Shown here one piece after another: positions 1 to 7,850 of a stretch of 17,885 nt of DNA. Source of the DNA: Thiotrichales bacterium. GTDB lineage: Bacteria; Pseudomonadota; Gammaproteobacteria; UWMA-0217. The translations under genes and the position numbers were made by a program. The DNA is taken from NCBI GenBank assembly GCA_024763135.1, contig JANTGD010000026.1, positions 1 through 17,885 of the forward strand. The letters run 5' to 3'. The notes below the pieces were generated by a model, which saw nothing but the letters and a program-made list of their open reading frames with translations, was not told where the DNA came from and ran no database searches. Position 1 is the stretch's first letter, and each line of letters begins with the position of its first letter.

Positions 1-1
1 C

Positions 2-553
2 TTTGAAGGAGCCGCCTGGTTTTTTGCCTTTAATGAATTTACCAAGGCCAAGGGTAAGTGGGGGTATATTGAGGCAGTGCAGCGAGGCAAGGACCCTACC
101 ATGTTTGTGGTCCTGTTTGAGGATTCCGCAGCCATGCTGGGCCTGCTGGTCGCCCTGTTTGGCATTATGCTGTCACAGTTAACGGGCATTTTGTGGTTTG
201 ATGGTCTTGCTTCGGTGATTATCGGCATCATCCTCGGTGGGACCGCTGTCTGGCTGGCTTATGAGACCAAGGGACTATTGATTGGCGAGAGTGCTAATAA
301 ACAGGTTGTCGACGGAATGCGTCGTATTGCGAATTCATTCCGAGAAATCGAAAAGGTGAATGAGTTGCTGACTATGCATATGGGGCCTAACTTCATACTG
401 GTCAATATCAGCCTGAAGTTTGCCTCGGGAACGGATGCAGACACAATCGAAAAGACCATCGATTATCTTGAAAACCGAATCAAACAAACCTATCCCAATG
501 TCCAGCGAGTCTTTACCGAGGTCGAGTCGGGCTACTCCCGAAAGCGAAATTAA
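2..553 (+). CDS. CDF-family cation efflux transporter, 3' part (5' end outside window)
   Basis: The reading frame is open from base 2, so the gene starts left of the window; about 183 codons are visible. The visible part has an amphipathic stretch (EGAAWFFAFNEFTKAKGKW), two hydrophobic segments (after FEDSAAM and around GLASVIIGIILGG), the conserved linker ETKGLLIGESA, and a soluble C-terminal domain of about 90 residues like the dimerising metal-binding domain of cation diffusion facilitators. CDF proteins export Zn, Fe, Mn or Co from the cytoplasm by proton antiport. The helix-5 site reads FEDSAAMLG rather than the HxxxD of FieF, which recalls the SLC30A9/ZnT9-like branch, so the metal and mechanism are uncertain. 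It is the only plus-strand gene and converges on yihY 52 bases downstream. An internal GTG at 77 is not the true start. Confidence 0.85.
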   Translation, partial: FEGAAWFFAFNEFTKAKGKWGYIEAVQRGKDPTMFVVLFEDSAAMLGLLVALFGIMLSQLTGILWFDGLASVIIGIILGGTAVWLAYETKGLLIGESANKQVVDGMRRIANSFREIEKVNELLTMHMGPNFILVNISLKFASGTDADTIEKTIDYLENRIKQTYPNVQRVFTEVESGYSRKRN

Positions 554-605
554 GTCAAAGATCTTTATCCCCCTGGCCCAGTCTTCAGAAAGTGTCTGGC
601 AGGAC

Positions 606-1496
606 TCAGGTCTGAAGTCCATGGCTTTGGGTCTGATGCGTTCCAATGCGCTCATATTCAGCAATGACCTGTGCCCCAAATAAGAGAATGACGGCGGCGG
701 CCTCCAGGCTGACCAGCAATATGATCGCCGTAGCAAAGGCACCGTAGATCACATTCACCAGGGACAGGGTGGAGAAATACCAGACCAGGATATGTCGAGT
801 AATTTCCCATAGCAATGCAGCTGTCACGCCGCCGATCAGGGCGTGTTTGAGTGAAAGTCGCCCCACCGGCATCACCAGGTAGACGGAAGTCAGCAGGAAA
901 ATTTCACCCAGGATACCCAACAGATAAATCAATATGGTTTCCAGGCCGCTTAAGGACCAGTGTTGTCCCATGAAATTGAGCATACCTGCATCGATGGCAT
1001 GTAGGCTGCCGCTTACGGTACTGACCAGAAACATTCCGGCCCCAAGGAACACGATATAGGTATAAGGGATGATGGCCGAGATAATGAAATGGCGGCGCTT
1101 GATCGCGACACGATGAAAGAAAATGACCGACATGGCATTTTCCAGGGCGCTGAAGGCAAAGGAGCTGAAGAAAAGCAGGATCAGGATGCCGGTGACGCCG
1201 ACCACCTTCCAGTTGGCCAGAAACATCCTGACCTGATCCAGCAGGGCGTCGGTCTGACCGGGGGCCACCAGGGAAAGATAGTCTTCCAGGGTGTCCAGCA
1301 ATTCTTTCTGTTCCACGACCTGGGACAGGGCGACAAGAATAATCGCCAGTATGGGAACAATCGACAGCAAGGTGTAATAGGCGATAGCCCCGGCCAGTAA
1401 AAACCCCTGGTTGGCACGGAAGCCAGAAAAGACCCGCCTGATGAAGAGCCAGGGATTATCAACCACAAACCGTGCACGTGAAAACAATTGCGTCAT
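606..1496 (-). CDS. yihY: YihY/BrkB family inner-membrane protein
   Basis: The protein has 296 residues and about six hydrophobic segments, the usual size and layout of the YihY/BrkB (UPF0761) family. Family-typical stretches are AIAYYTLLSIVPILA near residue 40, the paired segments around VIFFHRVAIKRRH, and VIYGAFATAIILLVSLEAAAV with GAQVIAEYE near the C-terminus. Members were once misnamed RNase BN; their molecular role is not settled and no nuclease motif is visible here. The gene lies 57 bases downstream of the diguanylate cyclase gene on the same strand, so cotranscription is possible. The Shine-Dalgarno before ATG 1496 is poor. The Cys-free, Thr/Gln/His-rich tail (HQTQSHGLQT) is short and probably cytoplasmic. 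Confidence 0.9.
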   Translation of the reverse strand: MTQLFSRARFVVDNPWLFIRRVFSGFRANQGFLLAGAIAYYTLLSIVPILAIILVALSQVVEQKELLDTLEDYLSLVAPGQTDALLDQVRMFLANWKVVGVTGILILLFFSSFAFSALENAMSVIFFHRVAIKRRHFIISAIIPYTYIVFLGAGMFLVSTVSGSLHAIDAGMLNFMGQHWSLSGLETILIYLLGILGEIFLLTSVYLVMPVGRLSLKHALIGGVTAALLWEITRHILVWYFSTLSLVNVIYGAFATAIILLVSLEAAAVILLFGAQVIAEYERIGTHQTQSHGLQT

Positions 1497-1553
1497 AGGC
1501 GTATTATGAGCCCATGTGGGGGGAGTAAAAAGGGCCAGCTGGATTATTAATCA

Positions 1554-3491
1554 TTAAGCCTGAGCGTGTGGCCTGAGAGATTCAAAGTAAACGTGATGTC
1601 GTTCTTCGCTATGCTTGGCCTGATACATGGCCTCGTCGGCCTTGATAATGAGTTGGGTGGCATCTTCGGTATCGGAGGGATAGATGGCGATACCGATGCT
1701 TGCACCGATGACATGTTGCCTGCCGTCGACCTCGATGGGCTTTCTGAGCTCGGCCTGCATGCGCGCGATAATTTCTTCAATGGTTTGCCAGTTAGTAATA
1801 CCGGACAACAGGGCGATGAATTCATCGCCGCCATAGCGAGAGATGCTATCTGCTTTTCTGATCACCGAACCCAGTCTCTGGGCAACGGTCTTGAGTACGA
1901 CATCACCAGTTAAATGCCCATAAGAATCATTAATGGGTTTAAACCGATCCAGGTCGATGTAGAGCAGGGCAAGCTCGGTGCCGTCGCGATCCGAGTGATT
2001 GATCTCCTGTTGCAGGAGTTGTTCCAGTGACAGGCGATTGGGCAGACCGGTGAGTGCATCATGATGCGCGTTTTTATGCAGTTCCTGTTCGTTTTGTTTC
2101 TTTGCAGTGATGTCCGAGATGACACCAACATATTGTATGGTTTTTCCCTCGGAGTCCCGGACCGCGGATATTCGCAGCCATTCAACAAAGATTCCCCCTT
2201 CCTTATTACGATTCAGAATTTCTCCCTGCCATTGTCCTTTGCGCAACAATTCTGACCACATGTTTTTATAAAAGGCCCGGTCCTGTTCGCCTGAACTGAG
2301 CATGCTGGGATTACGCCCGACGGCTTCATCCCGGGTATAACCAGTGATGTCAGTGAAGGAGTCGTTGACATCCAGGATCCTGCCATGGGCGTCCGTGATA
2401 ATAATGCCGTCGGTTGTGGCCTTGTATACCTGGGCATGAAGATCGGCCTGTTCTCGTAATTGCAGGCGTTCGGCGCGGTGTTTGGCCACCTCCCAACTGG
2501 TAATAGTGCCGAAAAACAAGACGACCAGCAGGCTCAGCCCTACGACTCCGGTGAAATGATCCAGGAAATCCTGATAGATGACCTCGGGGTGCACATCCGA
2601 GACGATTTTCCAGTAGTAGTCAGTATTTGCACCCTGGGTACCAATCCTGTCGGGGTAGATGGTGCTGAAGGTAAAGATGCCTTCTCTGGTAATGACCTGG
2701 CCATCATCGCTCGCCTTGATTATGGCCCAGACTTCAGGGTGACTGGTCTGGAAGCTGAGTCCATGTCCAAGCATGAACCCCCACTCTCGTTCTTTTTTAT
2801 GCGACCTTATCCAGTAACCCTGTGGGTTAAGCAGGGCAACGTGGCCGGCACTGCCTGCCAGCATCTGGTCAAAATGCGTTAGCATTTTTTCCGCCAGGTA
2901 ATTCAGCAACAAGACACCACGGCAGTGACCCTGCCGGTCAAAGACCGGAGCGGCAAAGCGAATAGTGGGTTTGTAAGGAATTTCAATTTCCCCATGTTCC
3001 ACATTAAGATCGATGGGCGAGATGTAGATTTTACCGGGTGAGAGTAGAATCGATTCTTTAAAGTAATATCGATTACTCTTATCCTGTAGTTCCGAGTCCG
3101 GGGTAATCCTGGCCTGGCCATGGATATAATTGACGCGCGACTTCTCCATGCCGCTTTCATCCAGGTAACGAATGCTGTCGTAGATCTGTTGATGCACCGC
3201 CAGGGAGGCGAAGCTTTCGGTTAATTCGTTCAGCGTCGAGCGATCCTGTTTATCGAGATAGTTCTGAAGCTCGCTACTTGTCAGCAGGACGTTGATATCC
3301 GGGAGTATGGATTCAAAATCACGGTAAATGGATTTGCGAACCAGGTCGATCTGGGTGAATTCATTGGTCTGGATGAGGGTACGGTTATGTTGATTGTACA
3401 GTAGTACATAGACGATGAGCACAACCAGAACGGCCAGCAAGAAAGGGATAAATATCTTTAGAAACTGACGTTTGGTTTTGTGCTCCACCAT
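1554..3491 (-). CDS. Membrane-bound diguanylate cyclase: dCache-PAS-GGDEF
   Basis: The protein has 645 residues. TM1 is at about 10-32, a periplasmic double-Cache-like sensor at about 40-305 (FAAPVFDRQGHCRGVLLLNY resembles the first Cache lobe), TM2 at about 313-332, PAS at about 350-460 (TTDGIIITDAHGRILDVN, ending VGVISDITAKK), and GGDEF at about 475-635. The active-site motif GGDEF (554-558) is intact and the RKAD at 545-548 sits exactly five residues before it, matching the c-di-GMP inhibitory RxxD site. It should therefore be an active, product-inhibited enzyme making c-di-GMP from two GTP in response to a periplasmic ligand. No EAL domain follows. The start follows ATGGTGGAG with no evident Shine-Dalgarno, so the exact start is less certain than the product. 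It probably heads a unit with yihY. Confidence 0.95.
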   Translation of the reverse strand: MVEHKTKRQFLKIFIPFLLAVLVVLIVYVLLYNQHNRTLIQTNEFTQIDLVRKSIYRDFESILPDINVLLTSSELQNYLDKQDRSTLNELTESFASLAVHQQIYDSIRYLDESGMEKSRVNYIHGQARITPDSELQDKSNRYYFKESILLSPGKIYISPIDLNVEHGEIEIPYKPTIRFAAPVFDRQGHCRGVLLLNYLAEKMLTHFDQMLAGSAGHVALLNPQGYWIRSHKKEREWGFMLGHGLSFQTSHPEVWAIIKASDDGQVITREGIFTFSTIYPDRIGTQGANTDYYWKIVSDVHPEVIYQDFLDHFTGVVGLSLLVVLFFGTITSWEVAKHRAERLQLREQADLHAQVYKATTDGIIITDAHGRILDVNDSFTDITGYTRDEAVGRNPSMLSSGEQDRAFYKNMWSELLRKGQWQGEILNRNKEGGIFVEWLRISAVRDSEGKTIQYVGVISDITAKKQNEQELHKNAHHDALTGLPNRLSLEQLLQQEINHSDRDGTELALLYIDLDRFKPINDSYGHLTGDVVLKTVAQRLGSVIRKADSISRYGGDEFIALLSGITNWQTIEEIIARMQAELRKPIEVDGRQHVIGASIGIAIYPSDTEDATQLIIKADEAMYQAKHSEERHHVYFESLRPHAQA

Positions 3492-4083
3492 TAGAGCATA
3501 CTTTAATTAAGGTTTTTATCAAATGCTTAGGAAAGGCTCACTCGAGGTGGAGTTTTAGTTCGCCACGCTGTCAATCTAACATATTGATAATAAAAAAATT
3601 ACTTTGTTAATTTTATTTGCCAGAGCATCTTTGTGGGTGCTTTGATCTATTGTTTAAATGGGCTTTTCTGAGTCTCTATTCGTCGCAGAGTGATCAAACT
3701 TACGAAGACCAAAGCGAAGGCCTTGTTTCAATAAGCGAGAGTTCCTCTTATTTCGGCAACCATGAAAAGGACCTGCTCGAGCTGCTAGTGCCGAAAAGGG
3801 AACTGATCAGGTGTTCACCATATTTCAACCAGGCCAGGATATAAAACCTTGGGCCAAGAATCATAATCATCGGGGGGGTGCGCAGGTAGCATTGAGGACT
3901 TTGACTGCAATGCATGAGTATCATGGAGAGTGTGCTCTAGGTTATGTGGCAATGAGGGAGCGATGTACTTCATCCATATAGTTTGATTGTGCATGATGGG
4001 GAGATGTTTTTATGTAAACCTACTGGAAATGGTCAGCGTATGCCCAAGTCCGATTGCAAAGGGAGTGGGTGGTACCAGTGTGA

Positions 4084-4104
4084 TGACCAATCTACTGTTG
4101 GTCA
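4084..4104. repeat. Inverted repeat TGACCAA/TTGGTCA, possible RNA hairpin
   Basis: Perfect seven-base arms TGACCAA and TTGGTCA are separated by a seven-base loop. It lies 83 bases beyond the stop of the histidine kinase gene, so it would be in the 3' end of that transcript. No T-run follows on either strand, so it is not a textbook intrinsic terminator; it could be a transcript-end stabiliser or an operator. Confidence 0.4.
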
Positions 4105-4124
4105 ATAGTGTAACCGATGGCTAC

Positions 4125-4138
4125 TGCCGTTGACGGCA
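4125..4138. repeat. Short hairpin TGCCG-TTGA-CGGCA
   Basis: Five-base perfect arms TGCCG and CGGCA flank a TTGA tetraloop, with the inner T and A able to add a sixth pair. It lies 49 bases downstream of the kinase stop and 20 bases from the neighbouring hairpin. There is no following T-run in the minus-strand direction. It is a candidate 3' transcript-end structure for the two-component operon, with weak support. Confidence 0.35.
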
Positions 4139-4186
4139 AGGAACAGTGAAGATTTGGGCGATTTGATGCATTACAAAATGTCGTAT

Positions 4187-5590
4187 TTATTGTTCTGAAG
4201 TGCATTTCATGGGGGTGAAGCGTAATGAAACAATCAGCCCTGGCTCATTGTCTTCTAGGGCCAGGTGAGCCTGATGTAGCTTGGCAATGGCACTCACCAG
4301 ACTCAGCCCAAGACCGTTGCCATGAGTGCTGCGGGCTGTGTCGAGGCGTACGTAACGCTGCAAGACATCCTGTTGCCGATCCTTGGGTATGCCCGGTCCG
4401 TTATCTGATACCGAGAGCAATACCATTGCCTGATCATGCCGCAGAGAGAGCTTCATGTGGGCCTTGGCTCCTGCATACTTGTGCGCATTCTCAAGCAGGT
4501 TGCTGATAGATTGCGCCAGCAACTGTCGATTGCCCCGGATACAGATATCCGGTTCTATCGCCACCTCGAGTTGCTGCCCCTGCTCCTCAAAGAGATCGGC
4601 ATACATTTCGCCCAACTGGCTTGCCAGCGCAGACAATGACAGCATTTCCATTTCACCCCGAAAATGACCGGACTCCGCCTGGGCAATTTCCAGCAGGGCG
4701 TTGAACGTCTTCAGAACCTCCTCAATGTCGTTGCGGGTGGCTTCCAGTGATTCGCGATAGGTATCCGGGTCACGCGGTTCGAGCAGGGTTACATCCAGCC
4801 GGTTGCGCAGTCGGGTCAAAGGACGTCTGAGGTCATGAGCGACGTTATCGGTGACCTGCCGCATACCATGGATGAGGCGATTGATATGATCCAGCATGGT
4901 ATTTAGGTTTTGAGCGAGCTCATCGAACTCATCATTAGACCCGCTCAATGGAATACGTTTATCCAGGTGCCCGTTCAGGATCTTGCCAGCCGTTGTGTTG
5001 ACCTGGTCGATCCGCGCCAATAGTTGACGTCCCATACGCCAGCCCAAGACCAGGGTCAGAGAGATGATCATGCCAAGTGTGGCAAACAAAGTGCCCAGGA
5101 TGAACTCTTGCAGATCCTCGGCCTGGCGCACACTCTGTGCTACCAGAAGCCTGCTGCCATCGGGAAAGCTGGTGGCGATACTGGGCCAGTAACCGTCGTG
5201 ATCCTCCATAGCGAGTGGAATGAGATTATCTTCAATCCAGATGTTTCTGACCTGCTCATCCGGTTGAGCTTCGGGAGGCCAACTTTTCAGGTCCCCAGTC
5301 AACCGACCTCCTGATTTATCCATGTACAAAACGAAACGATGATTCTCGGGCTCGTCAGCCAAACCTCGGCCCTCAAGTGCCCGCATGAGCCCAACAGACC
5401 CTTCAGTTTCGTAGAGTGCCTTGAGGCTGTCGACATGATGCTCCAGACCAGCCTGGATTTGTGCATCCACATAGCGACTGGTTGCCCAGTAGAGCACGGC
5501 AAGACCTGTGCCGGCGACCAGCATGTACAAGACTGCATAGCGTAACGACAGGCGGATGGCGCTGGTACGCAGAAGTCTATTCATTCTCAC
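4187..5590 (-). CDS. Two-component sensor histidine kinase (HAMP, HisKA, HATPase)
   Basis: The 467-residue inner-membrane kinase has TM1 at about 17-36, a periplasmic sensor of about 125 residues, TM2 at about 164-184, HAMP to about 235, and an H-box HDLRRPLTRLRNRLD with phosphoacceptor His252. The N-box is NLLENAHKYA (364-373), G1 is DNGPGIP (396-402) and G2 is GNGLGLSLV (424-432), so all catalytic motifs are intact. The layout is that of the QseC/CopS/PmrB type, whose sensors respond to metals, cationic peptides or envelope conditions; the signal here cannot be read from sequence. The sensor has acidic clusters (DEPE, PDEQ, EDHD) that might bind cations, which is inference. Its start lies 14 bases inside the response regulator gene, so translation is probably coupled. 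Confidence 0.95.
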   Translation of the reverse strand: MRMNRLLRTSAIRLSLRYAVLYMLVAGTGLAVLYWATSRYVDAQIQAGLEHHVDSLKALYETEGSVGLMRALEGRGLADEPENHRFVLYMDKSGGRLTGDLKSWPPEAQPDEQVRNIWIEDNLIPLAMEDHDGYWPSIATSFPDGSRLLVAQSVRQAEDLQEFILGTLFATLGMIISLTLVLGWRMGRQLLARIDQVNTTAGKILNGHLDKRIPLSGSNDEFDELAQNLNTMLDHINRLIHGMRQVTDNVAHDLRRPLTRLRNRLDVTLLEPRDPDTYRESLEATRNDIEEVLKTFNALLEIAQAESGHFRGEMEMLSLSALASQLGEMYADLFEEQGQQLEVAIEPDICIRGNRQLLAQSISNLLENAHKYAGAKAHMKLSLRHDQAMVLLSVSDNGPGIPKDRQQDVLQRYVRLDTARSTHGNGLGLSLVSAIAKLHQAHLALEDNEPGLIVSLRFTPMKCTSEQ

Positions 5591-6254
5591 TCAACCGGTA
5601 TCCGCGTCCGCGTATTGTGTGCAGCAATGGCATACCGAAATCCTTGTCGATCTTGCTGCGCAGACGCGATATCTGGGTATCTACAACATTGGTCTGCGGG
5701 TCGAAATGAAAATCCCAGACGTGCTCCAGTAGCATGTTACGGGTAACGATCTGGTCCTGGTGGCGCATCAGGTATTCGAGCAACTGCTGCTCCTTTGGCT
5801 GCAGGCGGATAATTTGCCCTGCACGTGAAACCTTGTGCGTGGTCAGATCAAGTATGAGGTCCGCGACTTTCAATTGTGTAGCGGGTACCTGTTCCTTGTG
5901 CCTGCGGGTCAGCACCTCCAGCCGCGCAACCAGCTCATCGAAGGCATAGGGCTTGACCAGATAGTCATCGCCACCGGCGCGCAGCCCCTCGACCCGATCA
6001 TCGACCTCGCCCAGGGCGCTCAGAACCAGCGCCGGAGTAAGATTACCATCTGCCCGCAGCATACGGATGATCGACAGCCCGTCCCGCTTGGGCAACATTC
6101 GATCGACGATGAGCACGTCATAGTCGCCGGTAAGTGCCAGGTGCAGGCCGTCCTCGCCATCGGCAGCGTGGTCGACTACATGGCCCATTGCCTGAAGGCC
6201 CTTGATCAGCCAGGCAGCTGCTTCCCGGTCGTCTTCTATAAGTAATAAGTGCAT
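5577..6254 (-). CDS. OmpR/PhoB-family response regulator
   Basis: The 225-residue protein has a receiver at about 1-115 and a winged-helix DNA-binding domain at about 127-222. The acidic pocket (IEDD at 6-9), phosphoacceptor Asp51 (LIVDRMLPKRDG), Ser79 and Lys101 (LVKPYAFDEL) are all present. The DNA-binding half ends in the typical VVDTQISRLRSKID and TIRGRGYRL. It resembles the QseB/CopR/CzcR branch. It is the first gene of a two-gene unit with the kinase, overlapping it by 14 bases. No Shine-Dalgarno precedes ATG 6254; a TATTAT box six bases upstream suggests a leaderless message. Targets are not stated by the sequence, but the neighbouring envelope genes are natural candidates. Confidence 0.95.
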   Translation of the reverse strand: MHLLLIEDDREAAAWLIKGLQAMGHVVDHAADGEDGLHLALTGDYDVLIVDRMLPKRDGLSIIRMLRADGNLTPALVLSALGEVDDRVEGLRAGGDDYLVKPYAFDELVARLEVLTRRHKEQVPATQLKVADLILDLTTHKVSRAGQIIRLQPKEQQLLEYLMRHQDQIVTRNMLLEHVWDFHFDPQTNVVDTQISRLRSKIDKDFGMPLLHTIRGRGYRLSENE

Positions 6255-6260
6255 AAAGCG

Positions 6261-6289
6261 ATAATAAGGTGCTGCCCATGAGTTTGGAA
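6261..6289 (-). promoter_or_regulatory. Candidate sigma-70 promoter of the two-component operon
   Basis: Read on the minus strand, TTCCAA (6284-6289) and TATTAT (6261-6266) are separated by 17 bases. The -10 box is close to consensus while the -35 is weak, as expected for an activated promoter. Seven bases downstream of the -10 falls the A of the regulator start codon, so the transcript would be leaderless. Confidence 0.3.
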
Positions 6290-6381
6290 GTTACGATATG
6301 GAAAGGTTGGGTCATTTGTCTGGTGGGGTAATCAGCCCTGGATATTCGACGCATATATCATCATGCGGCTTCAGTCGAACC

Positions 6382-7080
6382 CTAAGTTAGCCGGTAGTCA
6401 AATACGTCCACCCGCGCAGGCGGCAGGTTGGCCCAAACCCGGCGCGTGGTGACCCGGCGCAATCCGAAGTGCTCAGGGACGGAAGGCCTGCGCAGGTCAT
6501 AGGTAAACTGTATCAGGCGTCCACCGTCGGCCAGAGTATCCAGAATACCCGCAATGATCGCATCGGCAGCTACCGGTTTCAGTGACCGCAAGGGCAGGCT
6601 TGAAACAACGTTACCGATATCCTGGCATTGATCCCTGAGTAAAGTAGGCAGATCAGCAGCATCGCCCTGGATAATTGTCAACGTCGGAAATCGCTGGCGC
6701 AACCTGCGGACCAAAGCTTCAGAACGCTCGAGCACGATCAGTCGATTGGCTGGCACCCCCTGCTGGAGCAGCGCCTGGGTAATACTGCCAGTACCAGCGC
6801 CGAGTTCGATCACCAGACGGTCATCAGTCAAATTGATTGCTTCAGCCATTGCCAGCCCCAGGCTTTTTGAGCTCGGACACACCGCGCCTACATGATGAGG
6901 GGCGCGCAGCAATTCTTCCGAAAATTCCCGCAGGGGCATGACTCGCCGGTGAGTATTACGCTGTAATCGTTTGATTTGAAGGTGTACCAGCCGGAAACCT
7001 TGATTGATCATATCTCGCAACCCTGTAGGGCTGCCAGAGAATGTTTTAATAACTACTCCCTGGGCCTTTTCGCTATGCAT
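6382..7080 (-). CDS. Class I SAM-dependent methyltransferase, phospholipid N-methyltransferase-like
   Basis: The 232-residue protein has no membrane segment. The SAM-binding motif I is VIELGAGTGSIT (90-101), the acidic residue of motif II is in VLERSEALV (116-124), and GDAADL (139-144) and VVSSLPLRSL (158-167) follow in family order. The preceding FSEELLRAPHHVGAVCPSS (53-71) is the typical lead-in of COG3963 enzymes (PmtA/LigE-like and rRNA-dimethylase-like). That family methylates phosphatidylethanolamine toward phosphatidylcholine in some bacteria, although many gammaproteobacterial members are untested, so the substrate is inferred. The ATG at 7080 has a GGGGGGA stretch eight bases upstream. 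The neighbourhood of cls and mprF supports a lipid role. It ends 127 bases before the regulator start. Confidence 0.75.
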   Translation of the reverse strand: MHSEKAQGVVIKTFSGSPTGLRDMINQGFRLVHLQIKRLQRNTHRRVMPLREFSEELLRAPHHVGAVCPSSKSLGLAMAEAINLTDDRLVIELGAGTGSITQALLQQGVPANRLIVLERSEALVRRLRQRFPTLTIIQGDAADLPTLLRDQCQDIGNVVSSLPLRSLKPVAADAIIAGILDTLADGGRLIQFTYDLRRPSVPEHFGLRRVTTRRVWANLPPARVDVFDYRLT

Positions 7081-7124
7081 GCGTATTTCCCCCCAATCAG
7101 GCTATCAGTATCGTTTGCCAGTGA

Positions 7125-7445
7125 TTAAACGCTGTCTTGAACATCTACACACGGAACAACGATCTTTTGCTCCTGTCTCGTGGCCCAGTCATGGAAAGGG
7201 AACGGCTTTTCTTCGCTGTTGAACGAAAGGTACAGAAGGATTTGATAGAGGTAATCAGACAGATGTTTGCTCAGCCGACACATTGGTTGGTTCACTTCCT
7301 TGCTCACCATGCGAAACAGGATCTGTCCGGTGATCAATCCGATCAGTACGGCTTCTGCAATCGCGTAGGCCATGGTCAGAACAAGCATGTGGAGAATGCG
7401 TTCCCAACTGAGATGGGTTTTTGTTGATTGTTCAGATACATTCAT
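7125..7445 (-). CDS. DUF4389 family membrane protein
   Basis: The 106-residue protein starts with a polar stretch, then one long hydrophobic segment at about 20-46 (LVLTMAYAIAEAVLIGLITG). Next comes an amphipathic part with HLSDYLYQILLYLSFNSEE and the characteristic PFPFHDW at 81-87. This arrangement, including Tyr-rich helix and PFPF..W, is that of DUF4389 proteins, about 100 residues long in gammaproteobacteria and of unknown function. It ends 44 bases before the methyltransferase start on the same strand and could be cotranscribed. The ATG has only a weak AGAG upstream. Confidence 0.75.
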   Translation of the reverse strand: MNVSEQSTKTHLSWERILHMLVLTMAYAIAEAVLIGLITGQILFRMVSKEVNQPMCRLSKHLSDYLYQILLYLSFNSEEKPFPFHDWATRQEQKIVVPCVDVQDSV

Positions 7446-7549
7446 ATATTCGGAACTCTAGTTTGAGCAGTTTATTAACCAGATTGGGGCCGTGTGCACG
7501 CTATAACAAGACGACGACATTACGGTTTGGCAAGATTTCAGCGTGGTGG

Positions 7550-7762
7550 CTATTCCCGAACCACTCGGTATTCGCCCTCGATAAAGGTTTTCTTGTGGTT
7601 ACGCTTCAACCACCAGACTTTTCCCAGGACAAATATCGCCATCGATCCGCCGATTGCCAGCGTAAGGAGACTGGCGAAGAATCCGGCGACCAATAGAATA
7701 ATGGTTATCATCCCAATAATGAGCTTGTCTGCGATACCAGTTTTGGTTGCTTGTTGGTTCAT
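7550..7762 (-). CDS. Small two-helix membrane protein, unknown function
   Basis: I chose ATG 7762 over the longer frame start at 7846 because AGAGGA lies a few bases before it and the upstream residues look non-coding and contain a strong hairpin. The 70-residue product has two hydrophobic segments, about 12-30 (IIGMITIILLVAGFFASLL) and 32-45 (AIGGSMAIFVLGKVWW), then a basic patch KRNHKK and a charged tail FIEGEYRVVRE. I do not recognise a family. Its position between the PepSY gene and DUF4389, all on one strand, suggests an envelope role in the same unit. No cysteine or catalytic motif is seen. Confidence 0.6.
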   Translation of the reverse strand: MNQQATKTGIADKLIIGMITIILLVAGFFASLLTLAIGGSMAIFVLGKVWWLKRNHKKTFIEGEYRVVRE

Positions 7763-7801
7763 GATCATTTCCTCTTGTGGTTCCAGTGTTTGGTCGGGGC
7801 G

Positions 7802-7828
7802 ACGCACGGGCAACATCGGCCCGTACGC
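7802..7828. repeat. Strong hairpin between PepSY gene and small membrane protein gene
   Basis: Arms 7802-7811 and 7819-7828 can form a ten-pair stem (eight Watson-Crick pairs and two G-U pairs in minus-strand RNA) around a seven-base loop. It lies 22 bases after the PepSY stop and about 40 bases before the next start. There is no T-run after it, so a simple intrinsic terminator is unlikely; it could lower read-through or protect the upstream message from 3' decay. Confidence 0.5.
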
Positions 7829-7850
7829 TACCCGTAAGGCAGGCAATCAG

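Larger units (their letters stand above)
3492..4186. other. Long non-coding stretch, no recognised gene
   Basis: About 700 bases lie between the diguanylate cyclase start and the histidine kinase stop. The first 130 bases are AT-rich, including a run of A at 3591-3597. A 75-codon plus-strand frame (3617-3844) and several shorter frames on both strands exist, but none has a good ribosome binding site or resembles a family I know. A minus-strand frame around 3655-3735, encoding NKAFALVFVSLITLRRIE, faintly resembles the hydrophobic C-terminus of some transposases, but it is too short and interrupted to name. Two hairpins occur near the right end (4084-4104 and 4125-4138). The stretch may hold decayed genes or the untranslated ends of both neighbours. 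Confidence 0.5.

Noticed and set aside
3495..3522. TTGATA-16-TATGCT promoter for the diguanylate cyclase gene
   Set aside because: The -10 box is only three bases from the start codon, placing the transcript start inside the gene.
3655..3735. Minus-strand frame with a transposase-like hydrophobic end (NKAFALVFVSLITLRR)
   Set aside because: Too short, flanked by stops, and no terminal inverted repeats; resemblance is by impression only.
3617..3844. 75-codon plus-strand frame in the gap before the histidine kinase gene
   Set aside because: No ribosome binding site, no domain resemblance, and composition unlike the neighbouring genes.
6118..6354. 78-codon minus-strand frame overlapping the regulator start
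   Set aside because: Arg/Pro-rich shadow of the regulator gene in another frame, without family resemblance.
7763..7846. N-terminal extension of the small membrane protein
   Set aside because: It contains the strong hairpin, has no ribosome site, and a well-placed AGAGGA precedes the inner ATG.
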